A stretch of DNA of 64,000 nucleotides from Umbilicaria muhlenbergii (lineage: Eukaryota; Ascomycota; Lecanoromycetes; Umbilicariales; Umbilicariaceae): the NCBI GenBank assembly GCA_000611775.1, contig KK106983.1:5647818-5711817 (forward strand), in the 5' to 3' direction. Shown piece after piece: positions 44,036 to 55,718 of the stretch. Every line of letters starts with the position of its first letter. Positions within the stretch are counted from its first letter, which is position 1. The notes beneath the pieces were generated by a model. That model had not been told where the DNA came from, did not search any database, and saw only the letters and a list, made by a program, of their open reading frames with translations. Made by a program: the position numbers and the translations under genes.

Positions 44036-45509
44036 ATGTACTCATCATTATTCCTCATTGCCTCTGCCGTCGCTGCTCCGGTGTTGGCAAAGCAATGTAT
44101 CAATATTACCGTCCCTGTGGACATCTCTGCCCGGAACGGAGTTTTCAACCTTCCCACCCTCGAGACCAACTTCGATGCTACCACGTTCGCCCAGAACTTT
44201 ACGAACATCAAGGGCAATTTCACTGAAGAGACACTGCTCAACTATACGACCATTACCGGAACGTACGAGATCAGCGCCAAGTTCTGTAAGCCAGACAATG
44301 CCACCGATCAAATGCCCACTGTGCAGTTCCTTACTCATGGCCTCGGCTTCGATAAAACGTGAGTAGCTCTATACAGACTGTCTGAGCAAGAGAAACATCA
44401 CGACACTGTGAGCACCAGCTAATGAGATTTTCCGTCACAGGTATTGGGACCTAGCATACAACAACTACAACTACAGCTATACAGACGTCGCCGTTGACCA
44501 GTATGGCTTCTGTACTCTGGCCATTGATCGACTTGGCGTTGGCAACTCTTCCATCGCAGACCCTCTGGCCATCCTCCAAGCTCCCGCTGAGCTCTCGGCA
44601 ATCTATGAAATCACTATGATGCTACGGGCAGGGACACTACCCAATGTGCCTCACACCTTCAACAAAATCGTTCATGTTGGCCATTCCTTCGGATCCATAC
44701 TTAGCTACACTTTAGCCGCTATGCACCCCAACGTTACTGATGGCGTCGTTCTCACCGGATATTCGAACAATGGTTCATATGTGAACGAGTTTGCAGCATC
44801 TTTGGATGTCAAGTTGGCGCGTCTCAATCAACCATTGAGATTCGGTAATATCAGCTATGCCGCCGTTACTCATGGCCTGGCAACGCTTGGTAACCTGCCC
44901 TATAATGTGAGCGCTATCGCTCAAGAGCTTGCCTCACTTAACGTTTCCATCTCGGTGCTTCTCTCGGTTTTCGAGAGTACCGATCTTGCAGACTTTGCCG
45001 CAGGACTTGATCCGACAAACCTTCCCCACATGCAAGATCTTCCGACTGGGTATCTCACCTGGAATGATATCGGCAGCAACCAATACAGTTTCCTATATCC
45101 TCCATATTATGACATGAACCTTGGCGTGTTCACTGAGCGGACCAAGTTTCCCTTCACGCTGGGAGAGTTGCTCACCATTGGGAGCATACCTAGGGCGGCT
45201 CCGGGTTTCACTGGTCCGGTCCTGGTGCTCACTGGGAGTAAGCTCTTCCTTTGAATGTTGATTGGGTACCTCGACTAACATCTGACAGATCAAGATAATA
45301 TTTTTTGTGGTGGAGACTGCCTGGCCACCGGCGACCCAGCCTTGTCGTCGATCCCGGCTGATGTCGCCGCGTCTTTCCCAGCGGCAAGTGCGTTCGAAGC
45401 CTATATTCAGCCGAACACGGGGCACGGTATTAACGTGCATTACAATGCGACTGCTGCGTACCGGATTATACAGGAGTTCCTGGGCGCTCATGGGCTGGCA
45501 TCATCATGA
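44036..45509 (+). CDS. Secreted alpha/beta hydrolase
   Basis: Secreted serine hydrolase of about 446 residues. Exons are 44036..44358, 44441..45237 and 45289..45509, with introns of 82 and 51 bp. The signal peptide MYSSLFLIASAVAAPVLA should be cleaved near residue 18. The nucleophile elbow is GHSFGS (Ser about 190). The likely acid is Asp about 376 in NQDNIF, and the likely base is His about 419 in NTGHGINVH. The first residues of that last block are joined across splice junctions, which supports the exon model. More than ten Asn-x-Ser/Thr sites fit an extracellular glycoprotein. Substrate unknown. The family includes fungal lipase/esterase-like proteins. Confidence 0.9.
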
Positions 45510-45630
45510 CTGGAGTCATGGTCTTTTTTTGCTTGAGAATATATAATGAAAATATAATGTAATGTTGAATTCGAGCCGAGCTGTGGCTGTTTTATAGTAG
45601 CCACTGCAACGGCCTGGGCTATTTGACGTC

Positions 45631-45749
45631 TAACGTATCCCACGGGGCAACGCCGCACTATAGGCAACGCCGCACCCCCCCCCCCCGGGGGGGGGGGGGG
45701 GGGGGTGCGGCGTTGCCTATAGTGCGGCGTTGCCCCGTGGACTACGTTA
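45631..45749. repeat. Near-perfect inverted repeat with C12/G19 centre
   Basis: Left arm 45631-45674 and right arm 45706-45749 are 44 bp each and complementary at 42 positions. The only mismatches are TC against GT, eight bases in from the ends. The centre is C12 (45675-45686) followed directly by G19 (45687-45705). Each arm holds the 13-mer GGCAACGCCGCAC twice at 17-bp spacing (45646 and 45663 in the left arm). It starts about 120 bp past the hydrolase stop codon. The structure could form a long hairpin or cruciform. It may be a small fold-back element, or a misassembly at an inverted join. Confidence 0.9.
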
Positions 45750-46083
45750 ATGATTGAAACGATGATAGATTTAAAGTGTACATCCATCAATTGAGCTCGA
45801 TAAACCTGTGCTGTCCAGATGTATCCAGAGCTGGTTCATTAATTTGATTGTGCCGTTGTCTTAAACGGGCTGTTCTGTAGCGAGCGACGTCAATCGCTCA
45901 CTACTCCACCGCCCGGCGCACAGTAACCACTCCCTCCCTCTTCGCCATCCACAACATATAACACCCCTCCACTTTCCATCCCCACCAACCGTCACCCACA
46001 ACACCATTCTTCACCATTCTCCTGCCCACCCCCACCATACCTCCATTCTCCACCAATTCCTCTCCACCGCCCACCTTCCCCCC

Positions 46084-46386
46084 NNNNNNNNNNNNNNNNN
46101 NNNNNNNNNNNNNNNNNNNNNNNNNNNNNNNNNNNNNNNNNNNNNNNNNNNNNNNNNNNNNNNNNNNNNNNNNNNNNNNNNNNNNNNNNNNNNNNNNNNN
46201 NNNNNNNNNNNNNNNNNNNNNNNNNNNNNNNNNNNNNNNNNNNNNNNNNNNNNNNNNNNNNNNNNNNNNNNNNNNNNNNNNNNNNNNNNNNNNNNNNNNN
46301 NNNNNNNNNNNNNNNNNNNNNNNNNNNNNNNNNNNNNNNNNNNNNNNNNNNNNNNNNNNNNNNNNNNNNNNNNNNNNNNNNNNNNN
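46084..46386. other. Run of 303 N (sequence gap)
   Basis: All bases are N. The flanks are C/T-rich simple sequence (CCCACC.. before, CCTCCCCCC after), which may explain the gap. The true length is unknown. The 5' leader or a first exon of the next gene could be hidden here. Confidence 0.99.
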
Positions 46387-46457
46387 CCTCCCCCCCTCAC
46401 TTCATCCCCTCCTCTACCTCCCTTCTCCCCCTTTCCTTCTCTACCTTCAACCCAACC

Positions 46458-47513
46458 ATGGCACCCCTCCGCCGCTACCTCCGCATCACCCCCACTTCCG
46501 TCCTCGAAGTCCGCATCTACCTCGACAACCCGGCCGACACTTACCGCTGGCTGCTGAACGAGAAAAAGCCGATGCTGGGAAGAGTGGTGGAGGCGGTGCG
46601 GCCGCTCGTGTTGCCGAAGTTGAGAGAGGAGAATGAGAATTCGAGGGTTGGCAAGGGCGGGGTTGTGAAGAAAGGGAAGGGGAAGAGGAGGGGGGTTAAG
46701 GATGTGGTGGGGACTGGTATGTGCGCTTTTTGCCCCCGGGTGGTGGGAACGGGAAATGGAAAGGGTGGGTGGAGTTGCGAAGAGGCGCTGATGTGTGTGG
46801 GGAGAGGGTGAACAGATGATTTCGAAGTCTCGATTTTCCTGACCGAGCTGAGTACGAGACATTCGATCTTGACGAGGCGGAAGGTCTTTAAGAGCGAGAA
46901 GGAGAGGTTGGGGAATACGCGGGGGAAAATGGTGGGGGAGACGAGGGATAGGCCGGTGGAGATTGAGGGAGAAGCGGAGGAAGATGGCAGAGGAGTGGTG
47001 GCCGGGGTGGTGGTGAGAGAGGAAGAGATAGAGGAGGAGGGGAAGGAAGGGCTGAGGTTGCGGGATATACCTGCTGCTGCAGACGACGACCGGGAAGCAG
47101 GGCCAGGAGGCGAAGCGGATGGGAAAGGGAGTACGAGGAAACGTCGTCGAGACCCTACCGATGACGAAGACGACGAAGAAGGAGAAGAGGAAGAAGAGGG
47201 CCTTTTCCTCTCCGACGACTCGGCCAGCAGCGATGCGCACTTCCAGACGCAAAAATCCCCGCCCTCCAAACGGAAGAAGAACGCCGCTCCCACCATCACG
47301 ACCGGTACCACGGACGATGGCGACGACGAGAAAAAGAAAATGGCTGTCAATACTACTTACGATGGCTATGCGATTTATGGGAGGATACTTTGTTTGATCG
47401 TTAAAAGGAGGGGCGTGGTGAGGGGGAAGGAGGTGCAGGGGGGGACGGGGCAGGCGGTTATGGAGGAGTGGGTTAGGAGTACGCAGGTGGGTGGGGGGGA
47501 GGAGGGGGAGTGA
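46458..47513 (+). CDS. Acidic nuclear-looking protein, family not recognised
   Basis: Protein of about 318 residues. Exons are 46458..46716 and 46816..47513, with a 99-bp intron whose removal joins KDVVGT to DDFEVSIFLTELSTRHSILT in frame. The N-terminal 120 residues look like a conserved globular domain (LRRYLRITPTSVLEVRIYLD, RVVEAVRPLVLPKLREE). The middle is disordered and strongly acidic (DDEDDEEGEEEEEG) with basic clusters TRKRRRD and SKRKKN that could be nuclear signals. The C-terminus returns to order with YDGYAIYGRILCLIVKRRG. I do not recognise the family. The start is 71 bases after the sequence gap. Confidence 0.8.
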
Positions 47514-48272
47514 GATGTGGGTGATATGACGGGGTTGGATTATTTGGGACAAAAAGATAGGGAGTGAGGGTTGGGAACCTTCGGGAGCCCGCCCCCGAAT
47601 GGGCGTTGATGGTTCGAGGAACGGGGAAAGATTAGAGGGTGCGGTTGCAAGAGAAAGATGAGGGAAAGTGTCAGGCCGGCCTTTGGAGGTGCTGATAAGG
47701 TAGGACGCTATCGGTGCTGTGCTCATTGTCGGGAGTTGCTGACCTAAGCTACTGCAGCAGCCATGGCGGAGGTATAGGTGCACAGTGAGGACGCCAATTG
47801 ATGAACAGGGGCAGGACTAGCTGACCTCTTACCTACTAGCAGGCCGCTCTTTATCACGCTGCTGTAGTCGTTCATGGAAGATGGCATATCCGGCAATACA
47901 AGACTTAGAACGTCAATTTCTGAAAATTAGATGTCTTCTGGTTTCGACAGAATATCATTTTGGTTGAGAAAAGAGTTCATTAGGGCTTCCCCCTTAAGGC
48001 CTGCCACTTAGTTTGATCATGCTTGAAATACTCATCAAGTAGCGAAACCCCGCCCGTGCCCTCCCTCAAGAATCTCCACGCACGCCTCTGCCCTATACAC
48101 CGCATCATCAACCCCAGCCCCGTTCCCATCCCCGCCTCTCCCTTCAGCTCTCAACCTCATTTCTTTAAACCACTCACTTCCCCTCTACTCACTCACCTCC
48201 TCCCTACCATCCCCCCAACCCTACTCACCCACCTCAACCTCCTACCTGCCATCCCCAATCCCATCCTCAACC
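47514..48272. other. Intergenic region with a possible repeat relic
   Basis: 759 bp without a gene. The word GCCTGCCACTTAGTTTGAT near 47999 resembles the end of the dispersed repeat listed at 48961, so a decayed copy may end here. From about 48040 the strand is C-rich and lies over the 3' end of the next gene's antisense. Confidence 0.4.
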
Positions 48273-48791
48273 TCAAACCTCCCCCTTCTCACCTCGCTCC
48301 CCCTTCCACCCCTCATCCCCAATCCTCTCCACATCCACATCCCCATCCCCATCCTCAACCTTCTCATTCCCATCCTCCCCTTCCCCCTCCCCCTCCCCAC
48401 CCCCAAGCAAACACCTCTTCTGCACAATCACCCACACCGTCTGCGCCACCATCGGGCCCCCGACTTGATAACACATGTCGGCCCCGAATTGCAGCAAAGG
48501 GGGAAGAGCCGAGTCTTCGTTCAGATACGCGATGCCGGCTTCTGCGAGGAGCATCAGCGCGTAGATGAGCACTTGCAGCGGGTGCGGGAGGAAACGGATG
48601 AAGGCGTTGGGGCGCGGTTGATCGGTGTCGAGGGGCGGAGGGGTGCGGCTGAGGAGCGGGGTGGTTGTGGTGGGGGTGGTGGGTTCTTCTTTGGAGGGAG
48701 ACATCGGGCGGGAGGTGGGGATGGTGGTGCGGTCGAGGTGGGGGGACTCAAGTGGAGATTTGGGGTGGGGATGGGGATATAAGGAGGACAT
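48273..48791 (-). CDS. Possible small membrane protein, function unknown
   Basis: Single frame of 172 residues. The N-terminus is Pro/Ser/Thr-rich (SPLESPHLDRTTIPTSRP). Residues 65-130 look structured: FLPHPLQVLIYALMLLAEAG is a probable membrane segment, and MVAQTVWVIVQKR a second amphipathic one. The tail is an acidic Gly/Glu/Asp low-complexity run. Composition bias on this strand can create spurious frames, but the hydrophobic block is not low-complexity, so I keep it at moderate confidence. No family recognised. Confidence 0.5.
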   Translation of the reverse strand: MSSLYPHPHPKSPLESPHLDRTTIPTSRPMSPSKEEPTTPTTTTPLLSRTPPPLDTDQPRPNAFIRFLPHPLQVLIYALMLLAEAGIAYLNEDSALPPLLQFGADMCYQVGGPMVAQTVWVIVQKRCLLGGGEGEGEGEDGNEKVEDGDGDVDVERIGDEGWKGERGEKGEV

Positions 48792-49626
48792 ATGCAGGCA
48801 GGCAGGAGTGATTGTGGGGTTCGGCGCGGTGGAGTTGTGGGTGCGGAATGAGGCATGAGGCTCGGAGTGGCTGAGTAGAGGTTAGTTGATCCAAGCTCTT
48901 CGTATACGGACGGGAGTGGCTCTATTAATAGCGTTGATACGAGTACGAGAAAGATGCATGGCAGGCAAACCGTTGAAACAAGCGGCAATGGTGGAGCAGG
49001 GAAACATGGAGATGTCCTTGGTAGTGGAAGAATAATGCATAGTACGTTGTCGCTCGAGGGTGTGGTGCTCAAGCTCAATGACTTCAATCCTTCAGCGTCC
49101 GCGCTTTTGAACTTGTCGTAAATTCTCATCGCTGACAGAACGTCGAAGGGGGCCCTCCTGATCGGAAGCCTGCCACTTATTTTGATAGTTCGTCCTGTAC
49201 CATGTAGTCACCGGTTTCTGAGTCTTGCATCAACATCTTTGTCTTTGGAATCGTTTGCTTCGCCTATCGGACCGTCTAGGGCAAATCCCCATCAGCCCCA
49301 ACTCAAACCCTACCTCAACTTCAATAACCCTCCTCACCCTCCCAAGCATATAACAGCAGCAATCATCAACTTACATCATGCCATCATCACCTCTCCCCAC
49401 AAACCCTCCCCATCCAGGAGCGCCCGCCCCTCCCAACCCCACAGCGCGATCCGGCCCGGCCCGATAAAGTGGGCACCTCCCGCGATCCAAGCGTCCCCAA
49501 ACCCCACGCCCTCATCCCTCATAAAACGCTCCCTTTCCTCCCCGTCACTCCTTCTTTCCCCTCCAATCCAATCCTATTCATCCGCATATCCATCCATCCA
49601 CACCCACTTATATATCCCAAGAAAAA
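48792..49626. other. Divergent intergenic region with a dispersed repeat
   Basis: It lies between two small divergent candidate genes. It contains the diverged repeat copy at 48961-49197. The last 100 bp are C/T-rich and hold TTATATATCCC shortly before the ATG of the next gene. Confidence 0.45.
48961..49197. repeat. Diverged dispersed repeat, copy A
   Basis: It shares an ordered series of words with 51061-51274: GAGCAG, GTGGTGCT.., ATGACTTC, TCAGC.TC.GCG, GGGGGCCCTCCTG and TTTGATRGTTCG. Divergence is high with small gaps, so it is old. Strand and family cannot be told. Confidence 0.6.
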
Positions 49627-50196
49627 ATGCCAAACCCATTCAACCCCCTCCCGCCCCCCCTCCCCATCTACGAACCCGCCTCCCCTCCCGCCTTCACCAT
49701 CACCACCGCCCCAACATTCCACTCCTCGAAACCATCCCCCACCACCACCACCGCTCCCGCCCCTCCCGCCCCGCCAAAACGAAGCCTCCGCGCCCGCCTC
49801 TTCCACCTCCACATCCTCCCCCCCCTAAACCTCCTCCTCCAACTCGCCACCATCTTCAGCACCGCGCACTTCCTGCCCTCTCTCCCGGATTCCACCCTCG
49901 ACATCAACCCCGACGACGGCGGCGGCAGCATGCGCGTCACGACCTTCAGTATCTGGTGGCTCGCTCTCGCCGGCACGACGTTTGCGCGCCTGTGGTGTTT
50001 TCCGCTGCGGGAGGGGTTGGGCGAGGTGAGGGATCGGGGGTGGATTGGCGGTGGGAGGGGGTTGGGAGAAGGGGAAGGGGGGGGGAGAGATGAGGTTCTG
50101 AGGGAGAGGGTGTGGGGGGCGGTGGTGGAGAGTTTTTTGCCGTGGTTCGAGGCGTTGGTTTGTGCGTTGGTTGGGATGGTGGTGTTGGAAGGGTGA
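49627..50196 (+). CDS. Small predicted membrane protein, function unknown
   Basis: Single exon of 189 residues. The ATG has a good context (AAAAAATGCC). The first 50 residues are Pro/Thr/Ser-rich. Then come HILPPLNLLLQLATIFSTAH (probable first membrane segment), TTFSIWWLALAGTTFARLW (second) and, at the end, WFEALVCALVGMVVLEG (third). A Gly/Arg/Glu-rich loop links the second and third. Three spaced hydrophobic segments make a real protein likely. No family recognised. It is divergent from the other small candidate at 48273. Confidence 0.6.
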   Translation: MPNPFNPLPPPLPIYEPASPPAFTITTAPTFHSSKPSPTTTTAPAPPAPPKRSLRARLFHLHILPPLNLLLQLATIFSTAHFLPSLPDSTLDINPDDGGGSMRVTTFSIWWLALAGTTFARLWCFPLREGLGEVRDRGWIGGGRGLGEGEGGGRDEVLRERVWGAVVESFLPWFEALVCALVGMVVLEG

Positions 50197-51060
50197 AGAG
50201 GGTGGGTTGTCTGGGGGGTGGAGGGGGTGGGGGAGGAACGGAGGGATGTAAGCGTTGTGTTGGTGGAGGTAGAGCCGAAGGGGTGGCTGGGGGATTATTC
50301 TTCTAGTTGGTGGAGGTTCGTGGCGAGGTTTGGTATGGTACTTGGTCGTCTTGATGGAGGCTGATCGCCTGTCGAAGAGGTCTGTTCCGGTGTTGGTCAG
50401 TGGACCGGTCTGGTTGGTGAGTTGGAGCTGAGAGGCTCTGAGAGCGAATGGAGGTTGCCTAGCACCGAGCCAGTGATGGTGTAAAGGCGATAGCTGGGGC
50501 CAACGCAAACATGGTCATGTTGGTTATTCAGTCGTGATTCAAAAAGTGAATGGGTCGGCGTCGAGGCCAATGCCAATTTTATTCCGTTCAAAAGTACTTC
50601 TTTCCCATTGTCGACTGCAATACTACCATATTAAATCTCCTCAACGTAGGCGGCAAGAAAGCTGTCTCAGACGATTATCGGATATGTGTTACGGGCTGAA
50701 TTGCCCGAAGCACGAATGATGCGCCGAACAGCTCTTTGCTAGCTATCTCTCTGCACCAGGGGCTACACCATTCTCTTGTAGCCATTTCTGCACCCCACGT
50801 CGACCATACTTAAGCATGGTTCGAGGAGGCGACCAACAAGGGCTCTCCATGCTCGCCAAAGGTTTCTAGATCATATCTGGCGGTGAAGCCCTTGCTTTCA
50901 TCTTGTGGTGAAAGCTGAGGCTCTTTTCAGAGAATGGTAGTTTTGCTTCGAAGGTGTAGGTCTGGTCATCAACTTTGTCAGCGCACAACTGCAACTCGTA
51001 CAGGTCTGAGGTGCCTCACTTATATGCCTTGTATTTCCACGCCGTGCTTCCTCCGAGAAA

Positions 51061-51274
51061 TGTTAGACAAATTGTCAAAACAGGGGGCAGTTTTAGAGCA
51101 GACAAATCCGGGGGATCCAGCAGCGAAACAATGATTAATGGTTTGGTGCTAGGATTCGATGACTTCCACTTTCAGCATCTGCGCATTTGATCCTCTATGA
51201 AATCTTATTGCTAACAAAATATCGAGGGGGCCCTCCTGGTTGAAACACTACCGCTTGCTTTGATGGTTCGCCTG
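51061..51274. repeat. Diverged dispersed repeat, copy B
   Basis: Same order of shared words as copy A at 48961-49197, in the same orientation, about 2.1 kb away. Similarity starts near AGACAAATTGTCAAAACAG and ends at TTTGATGGTTCG. Confidence 0.6.
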
Positions 51275-54200
51275 CGTATTTCAGGGGTGTAGTGGACCGA
51301 GGTGTGCAAGGCGCCCTGACTGGTTGTATTTGCAGAGAAGTGAAAAAGAGTTGAGACATATCATCGGATGATCTATGGTGAACGTGAAGAGACAAAGTGG
51401 TGTGATTGGTATGGTGAAAATTGGCGGGTTAGTGCTTGTGGCGTTGTAAAATAACCCAGTCTGTCAGAGGATTGTGATCATTCAGGTTCTTACCAAGGAC
51501 ATGTCATACGCAGGGGTTTCGCTCAGATTTCCATTTTCGCCCTTGTACTTTCTGATAGCCTCGCGGCTGTCACTAAGCCAGCGTTGCCACCAACAACAAC
51601 CACCTAATCAGAGGATTTGATAGTCGGGCACTCCAAAGGATGGGCCTAATAGTGTCGAATGGTGAGAAGTGGTCTCAACGTCGGTGCTACTTGGACAGAC
51701 ACGGCAAATACTAGAAACCACGTTGCGCTATTGGAAAAACAAAACACCACAAGGCGAAAGAAGTTGGATTCCGACTGAGCTTTCTTCTGATAATTGAGAT
51801 TGGGAGAGACTCAGACAGATAACAGAGAGCCCATATGAAGTCGATAACTTGAACAGGATCCATGTACTGTAGGGAATACGTTGGATCACCAGCATAAGTA
51901 GCGCACTGATACCTGCTGGAATGCTTCATAGGAGATGTTTCATTGAACCTCAAGGCAAAAATCTTGATAGTCTACCGCAGACTTCTGTCACATGTGTGCC
52001 GTGCTGTCTTTGTCCGTGGAGACCAAAAATATCCAAAAATTGCCTATGTTAGCTAGCTACATACTGAAGGATGTAAGGCGCTTGACATCTGATGCGGTCA
52101 GCTTAGGAGGCCCGGGGTAACACCGGCCCGCCCTGCGGCCAAGCACAAATGGAACCCTTCTCATCCATTTCTGGACTCACAGTTGTCGATCAATAGATAG
52201 GCATGCTCCCACCCTCGGCTCGTTTTTCAAAGATCCATCACGACCACATCGCCCGCCCCGATTGCCGACCCGCCATCAGCTTGCATCGGACGAGGCTTTT
52301 TCATACTGGTTGCGTTATGGGCGGGAACCCCATCTTGATCGACGTGGAGGCATTCCTCCGCAGATTTCTGATCATCCTCTATGCCAAGTCCGTCATGTGC
52401 GGGAGGTATGAACAAAACAAGTGACAGTCTCCAACTGGGGGGGGCGGTTCAATATTACAACGATGAAAGAAACGCATCCAACTCCTCGAAGTAAACGTTG
52501 TGAAGATCCATGGCTTCTGTCATCTCTGCATTAACCGGTCAAAATCTGTCTTGGGTGTTGCGTGGTTAGGACTCCCAGTGAAAGTATGCCACTTGTTTTG
52601 TGCACAAGCCTGGCGGCCGGGTAGGTAAGAGTAGGTAGGATGACCTTGTATGGATCCAGGAAGTAACGTAGCGTTTGCGTTGCCCGTCAGTGCCTCTGAG
52701 TATAGTCCGACGTTGGACGATGAGAAGCACAAAGCACGCAGAGACGATATTCACACGGCTCGATTGTTTAACGGGCAGCCAGCGGCCCATCTCCTCCAAG
52801 GTCCTTGAGGCTGCTAGGAGCCGAGGCATACCTAAAATGATCATTGGTTCTGGAAGTTCTGTCCGAGCCTAACACCACTCCATCAGGATCTGTTATGCGC
52901 AGAAGTCTGCGGTGCAACGACCGAGACGCAGCGGTTAGCCCAATCGTGTGAAAAAGGAGTAGGGAAATCGGCAGAGAGTTTGGTCCGTAACAGCAATGAA
53001 CACTCGCGCTGCTCAGCTGTGGTGGGATTGACGTCCAATATGTGGCTGGCTCTCAGATCGCAACTAAAGCATACGAATAGGAGAGAATGAAGCTGAAGCT
53101 GGTCCTTATGCGAGGCTCGGTGGCCGGCGCAGGCTAGAGGTGGCCACGATGGCGTCCTTCCAGGAGATTTCTTCGGGTCGTCCAATCTCGGCCAGGATTA
53201 TCCTTGGAGAGGCTCGAGCCCAGCGCGGTGGCATCATGTCATGCAGATTGGGGCAAACGGCATCTTTACTCCGATACGGAGTAAGGTACGGTTCACACTT
53301 CAAAGGCGTCCGTCGGGTGCGTGTGACTCGCTGGTTCCTACGCAATATTGGGTGGCTGTGGAGGGCTTTCTGCTCTTTGACCACGCCGAGTCTCTGCTCA
53401 TATCCTCACTATACGCTGTTCTGGGTATGGACTGCAAGCGGAGGAGAAACCAACGATCCGATGTTGCACTCGCTTGTGGAGCTTCTCGACAGCAAATGGA
53501 CAGCATCAGCAAGCCAAGGCGAGCAACATTGTTGGATGGCTTTGCTGATCCTGCGGCCGGAAGTAGGGCCCAAATTCCAGAGAATTCTATGTACAGTACA
53601 ATGTCCAACCAGGCTTGCGAGCTGGCCAACAAATAGGATCTCAGTGCGGACCAGGTCGTGATGTGCAGCCCAGCAGGCCCCCTTAATCACCGAAAACCCC
53701 CATGCCGATGCTGGCGAAGTCGATCGTCGTCTCTTTGACCGTTTCTCCACTCATCTCCAACACGGTCAGGTCACGTCAAAGGCCGACAAGAAGGTCGCGC
53801 AATGCCCATGATTGCATGGCACTAAGAAATCCCACGTGGCCCGCGTTCCTGCTTTTTCACACTCGCCCCTGCATGCTCCCGTGCGGTCTTCCGTAGTCTA
53901 TCGAAAATCACGCGTGGGCGCACATTCTTACGCCCGCTCAGACCGACCACAGCCTTTCGACCCCCTGGAAGAAAGACTTCCCTTCGCCTTCGATTGAAAC
54001 AATTGAAACAAGGCGCTGCATGCAGGCAGCCATTTCTAACGTCCTTGCTGAAACCCTCACACACATTTCCGCACACACCCACACCCACACCCACATTCTC
54101 GCCCCCACATTCGATGGCAATTTGGAGGGTGCGCCAAGCTCAACGCAAAGCGCTGAACATTCTCAACCATGACTAGACATATCCGGGGATGCCGATCGCT

Positions 54201-55718
54201 CCAAAGTGCTCGCATCAAGAATAAATACAATTTCCACCTGCAAACACGCAACACGAGCTCGGGTCCCTGCGCCCGTGCCGTACTCGTACCTCGCAGTTTT
54301 CCATACCTAGCCTGTTACCTAGCCCGTTGGCCAACCGGGCCATGGGAGTACGAAGCGTAGGTAGTATCCTCGGTGCCCTACGATTACCGCGTGATGCGCA
54401 TTAATCACTCAGGAATGAAACGCCTGCATCGTCATCATCCCATCATCTTCTTTCCAAGCTAGACTGCCAATCCCAATTTCAATCCAAAACACGCCCTGGG
54501 CGGCCGGGTTAAGGCTATAGTAAAGTACGTTGAGAAGTCAATCCTGGGTCGGAAAACGATGGACAAGCACTCGAACACCCGAGTGAGACCAGCATTACTC
54601 CACTAACCCTCTTCTTCCAACGTTCCTTTCGCCGTTGCCCCCCTTTCATCGAGAAGCTTGGCGTTTGGCAGCAGTATCATCCTTGGCTGCGATTTAGTAC
54701 CATCGTTCATACCGTCTGATTGCCACCAGTTCCATGATGTGTGACTGGAAACGGTGAAACATGGGTCGCGGGGCCACGCACATGCGGACGTGGACACCGC
54801 TTCTCTGCCGCGACATGCCCAAACATTGTTTCCAGATCCCCAACTTCCAGCCTCGTATGCCGAGTCTATCAATGCGGGGCGTCTCCGCCGTAGGATGCCC
54901 GGCCATCCATACGGCCAGGATTCTGCTTCTGCTTCCGCTCCCTCGTATCAAGTCTCTTATCTTCTCACCGAAAACAAGCAGCAAGAACTAAGACGCACAA
55001 TCAATGACTCAAACGTCGACAAAAATATGGGGCGTGGGGCGCAGCGGTCCATCCAGATTCCATACCACCCTAGCAAGTGAAATCAAAGAATGAATGGCAC
55101 GCTGATGCAGGGGCCCGGAGGCCGTCATGTGCTGATGTGCTCGGCCAGCCTTGTCATGGATTGCATGGAAATTTCTTGCTCACCGCTATCAGGCCTCGTA
55201 GAGTCGCCGGCCTCACACTCACAGGCATGCCAGCGACCAGGGGGCCTAGCACCGGCAACCCGGTCAAATTAATCTCGTTCCAGCAGCTCGGGTCTGAACT
55301 CTGCCTGCCCTTGGTGCCCTGGTTCCCTGAATAGCATCGTCACTAGCGGAAAGTCAGTTATCAGCTTGACTGTCGCAAACGGCAGATGATTAAATTGGGT
55401 GGTATCGAAAATGTTGGTGTCGTTACGTATGTGTGCTGACTCTGACAACGGACACGAAATGACAATATATTATGGACCTCGCTCACCCTGCCCACATCGA
55501 TCTCTTCTTCACCAAGCCCAATCCGAACCAATCCGCTCCAACACATCACTGTGACCACCTTCCACTCCGCATCTTCACTGCACAAGTTTGAGATCTCCAA
55601 ACTTTGCAAGACCTTCGACATCAACAGCAAGCCACTCAAGCGTTCGGCACTTGCTCTCACTGCCGGCCCACCAACATCTACCCCGTCTCCGTCCACCCAT
55701 CCATCCAGCTACCTCATC

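Larger units (their letters stand above)
45510..46457. other. Intergenic region with palindrome and sequence gap
   Basis: It lies downstream of the hydrolase. It contains the 119-bp inverted repeat and the run of N (both listed), then a C/T-rich stretch on either side of the gap that looks like leader of the next gene. Confidence 0.5.

Noticed and set aside
46011-47783. Long minus-strand frame of 590 codons
   Set aside because: It is open only because it passes through the run of N, and it is antisense to the better supported two-exon gene at 46458-47513.
51711-51953. Minus-strand frame of 80 codons with a protein-like mixture of residues
   Set aside because: No start of good context, no flanking exon that extends it, and no family match. 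It could be a gene relic but cannot be supported.
53140-53661. Frame of 173 codons in the gene-poor block
   Set aside because: The translation has no domain, biased segment or plausible intron structure, and several other frames of similar length overlap it.
54055-54105. CACACCCACA-type run as a telomere-like or CRISPR-like array
   Set aside because: It is a short simple repeat without regular spacers, and CRISPR arrays do not occur in fungal nuclear genomes.
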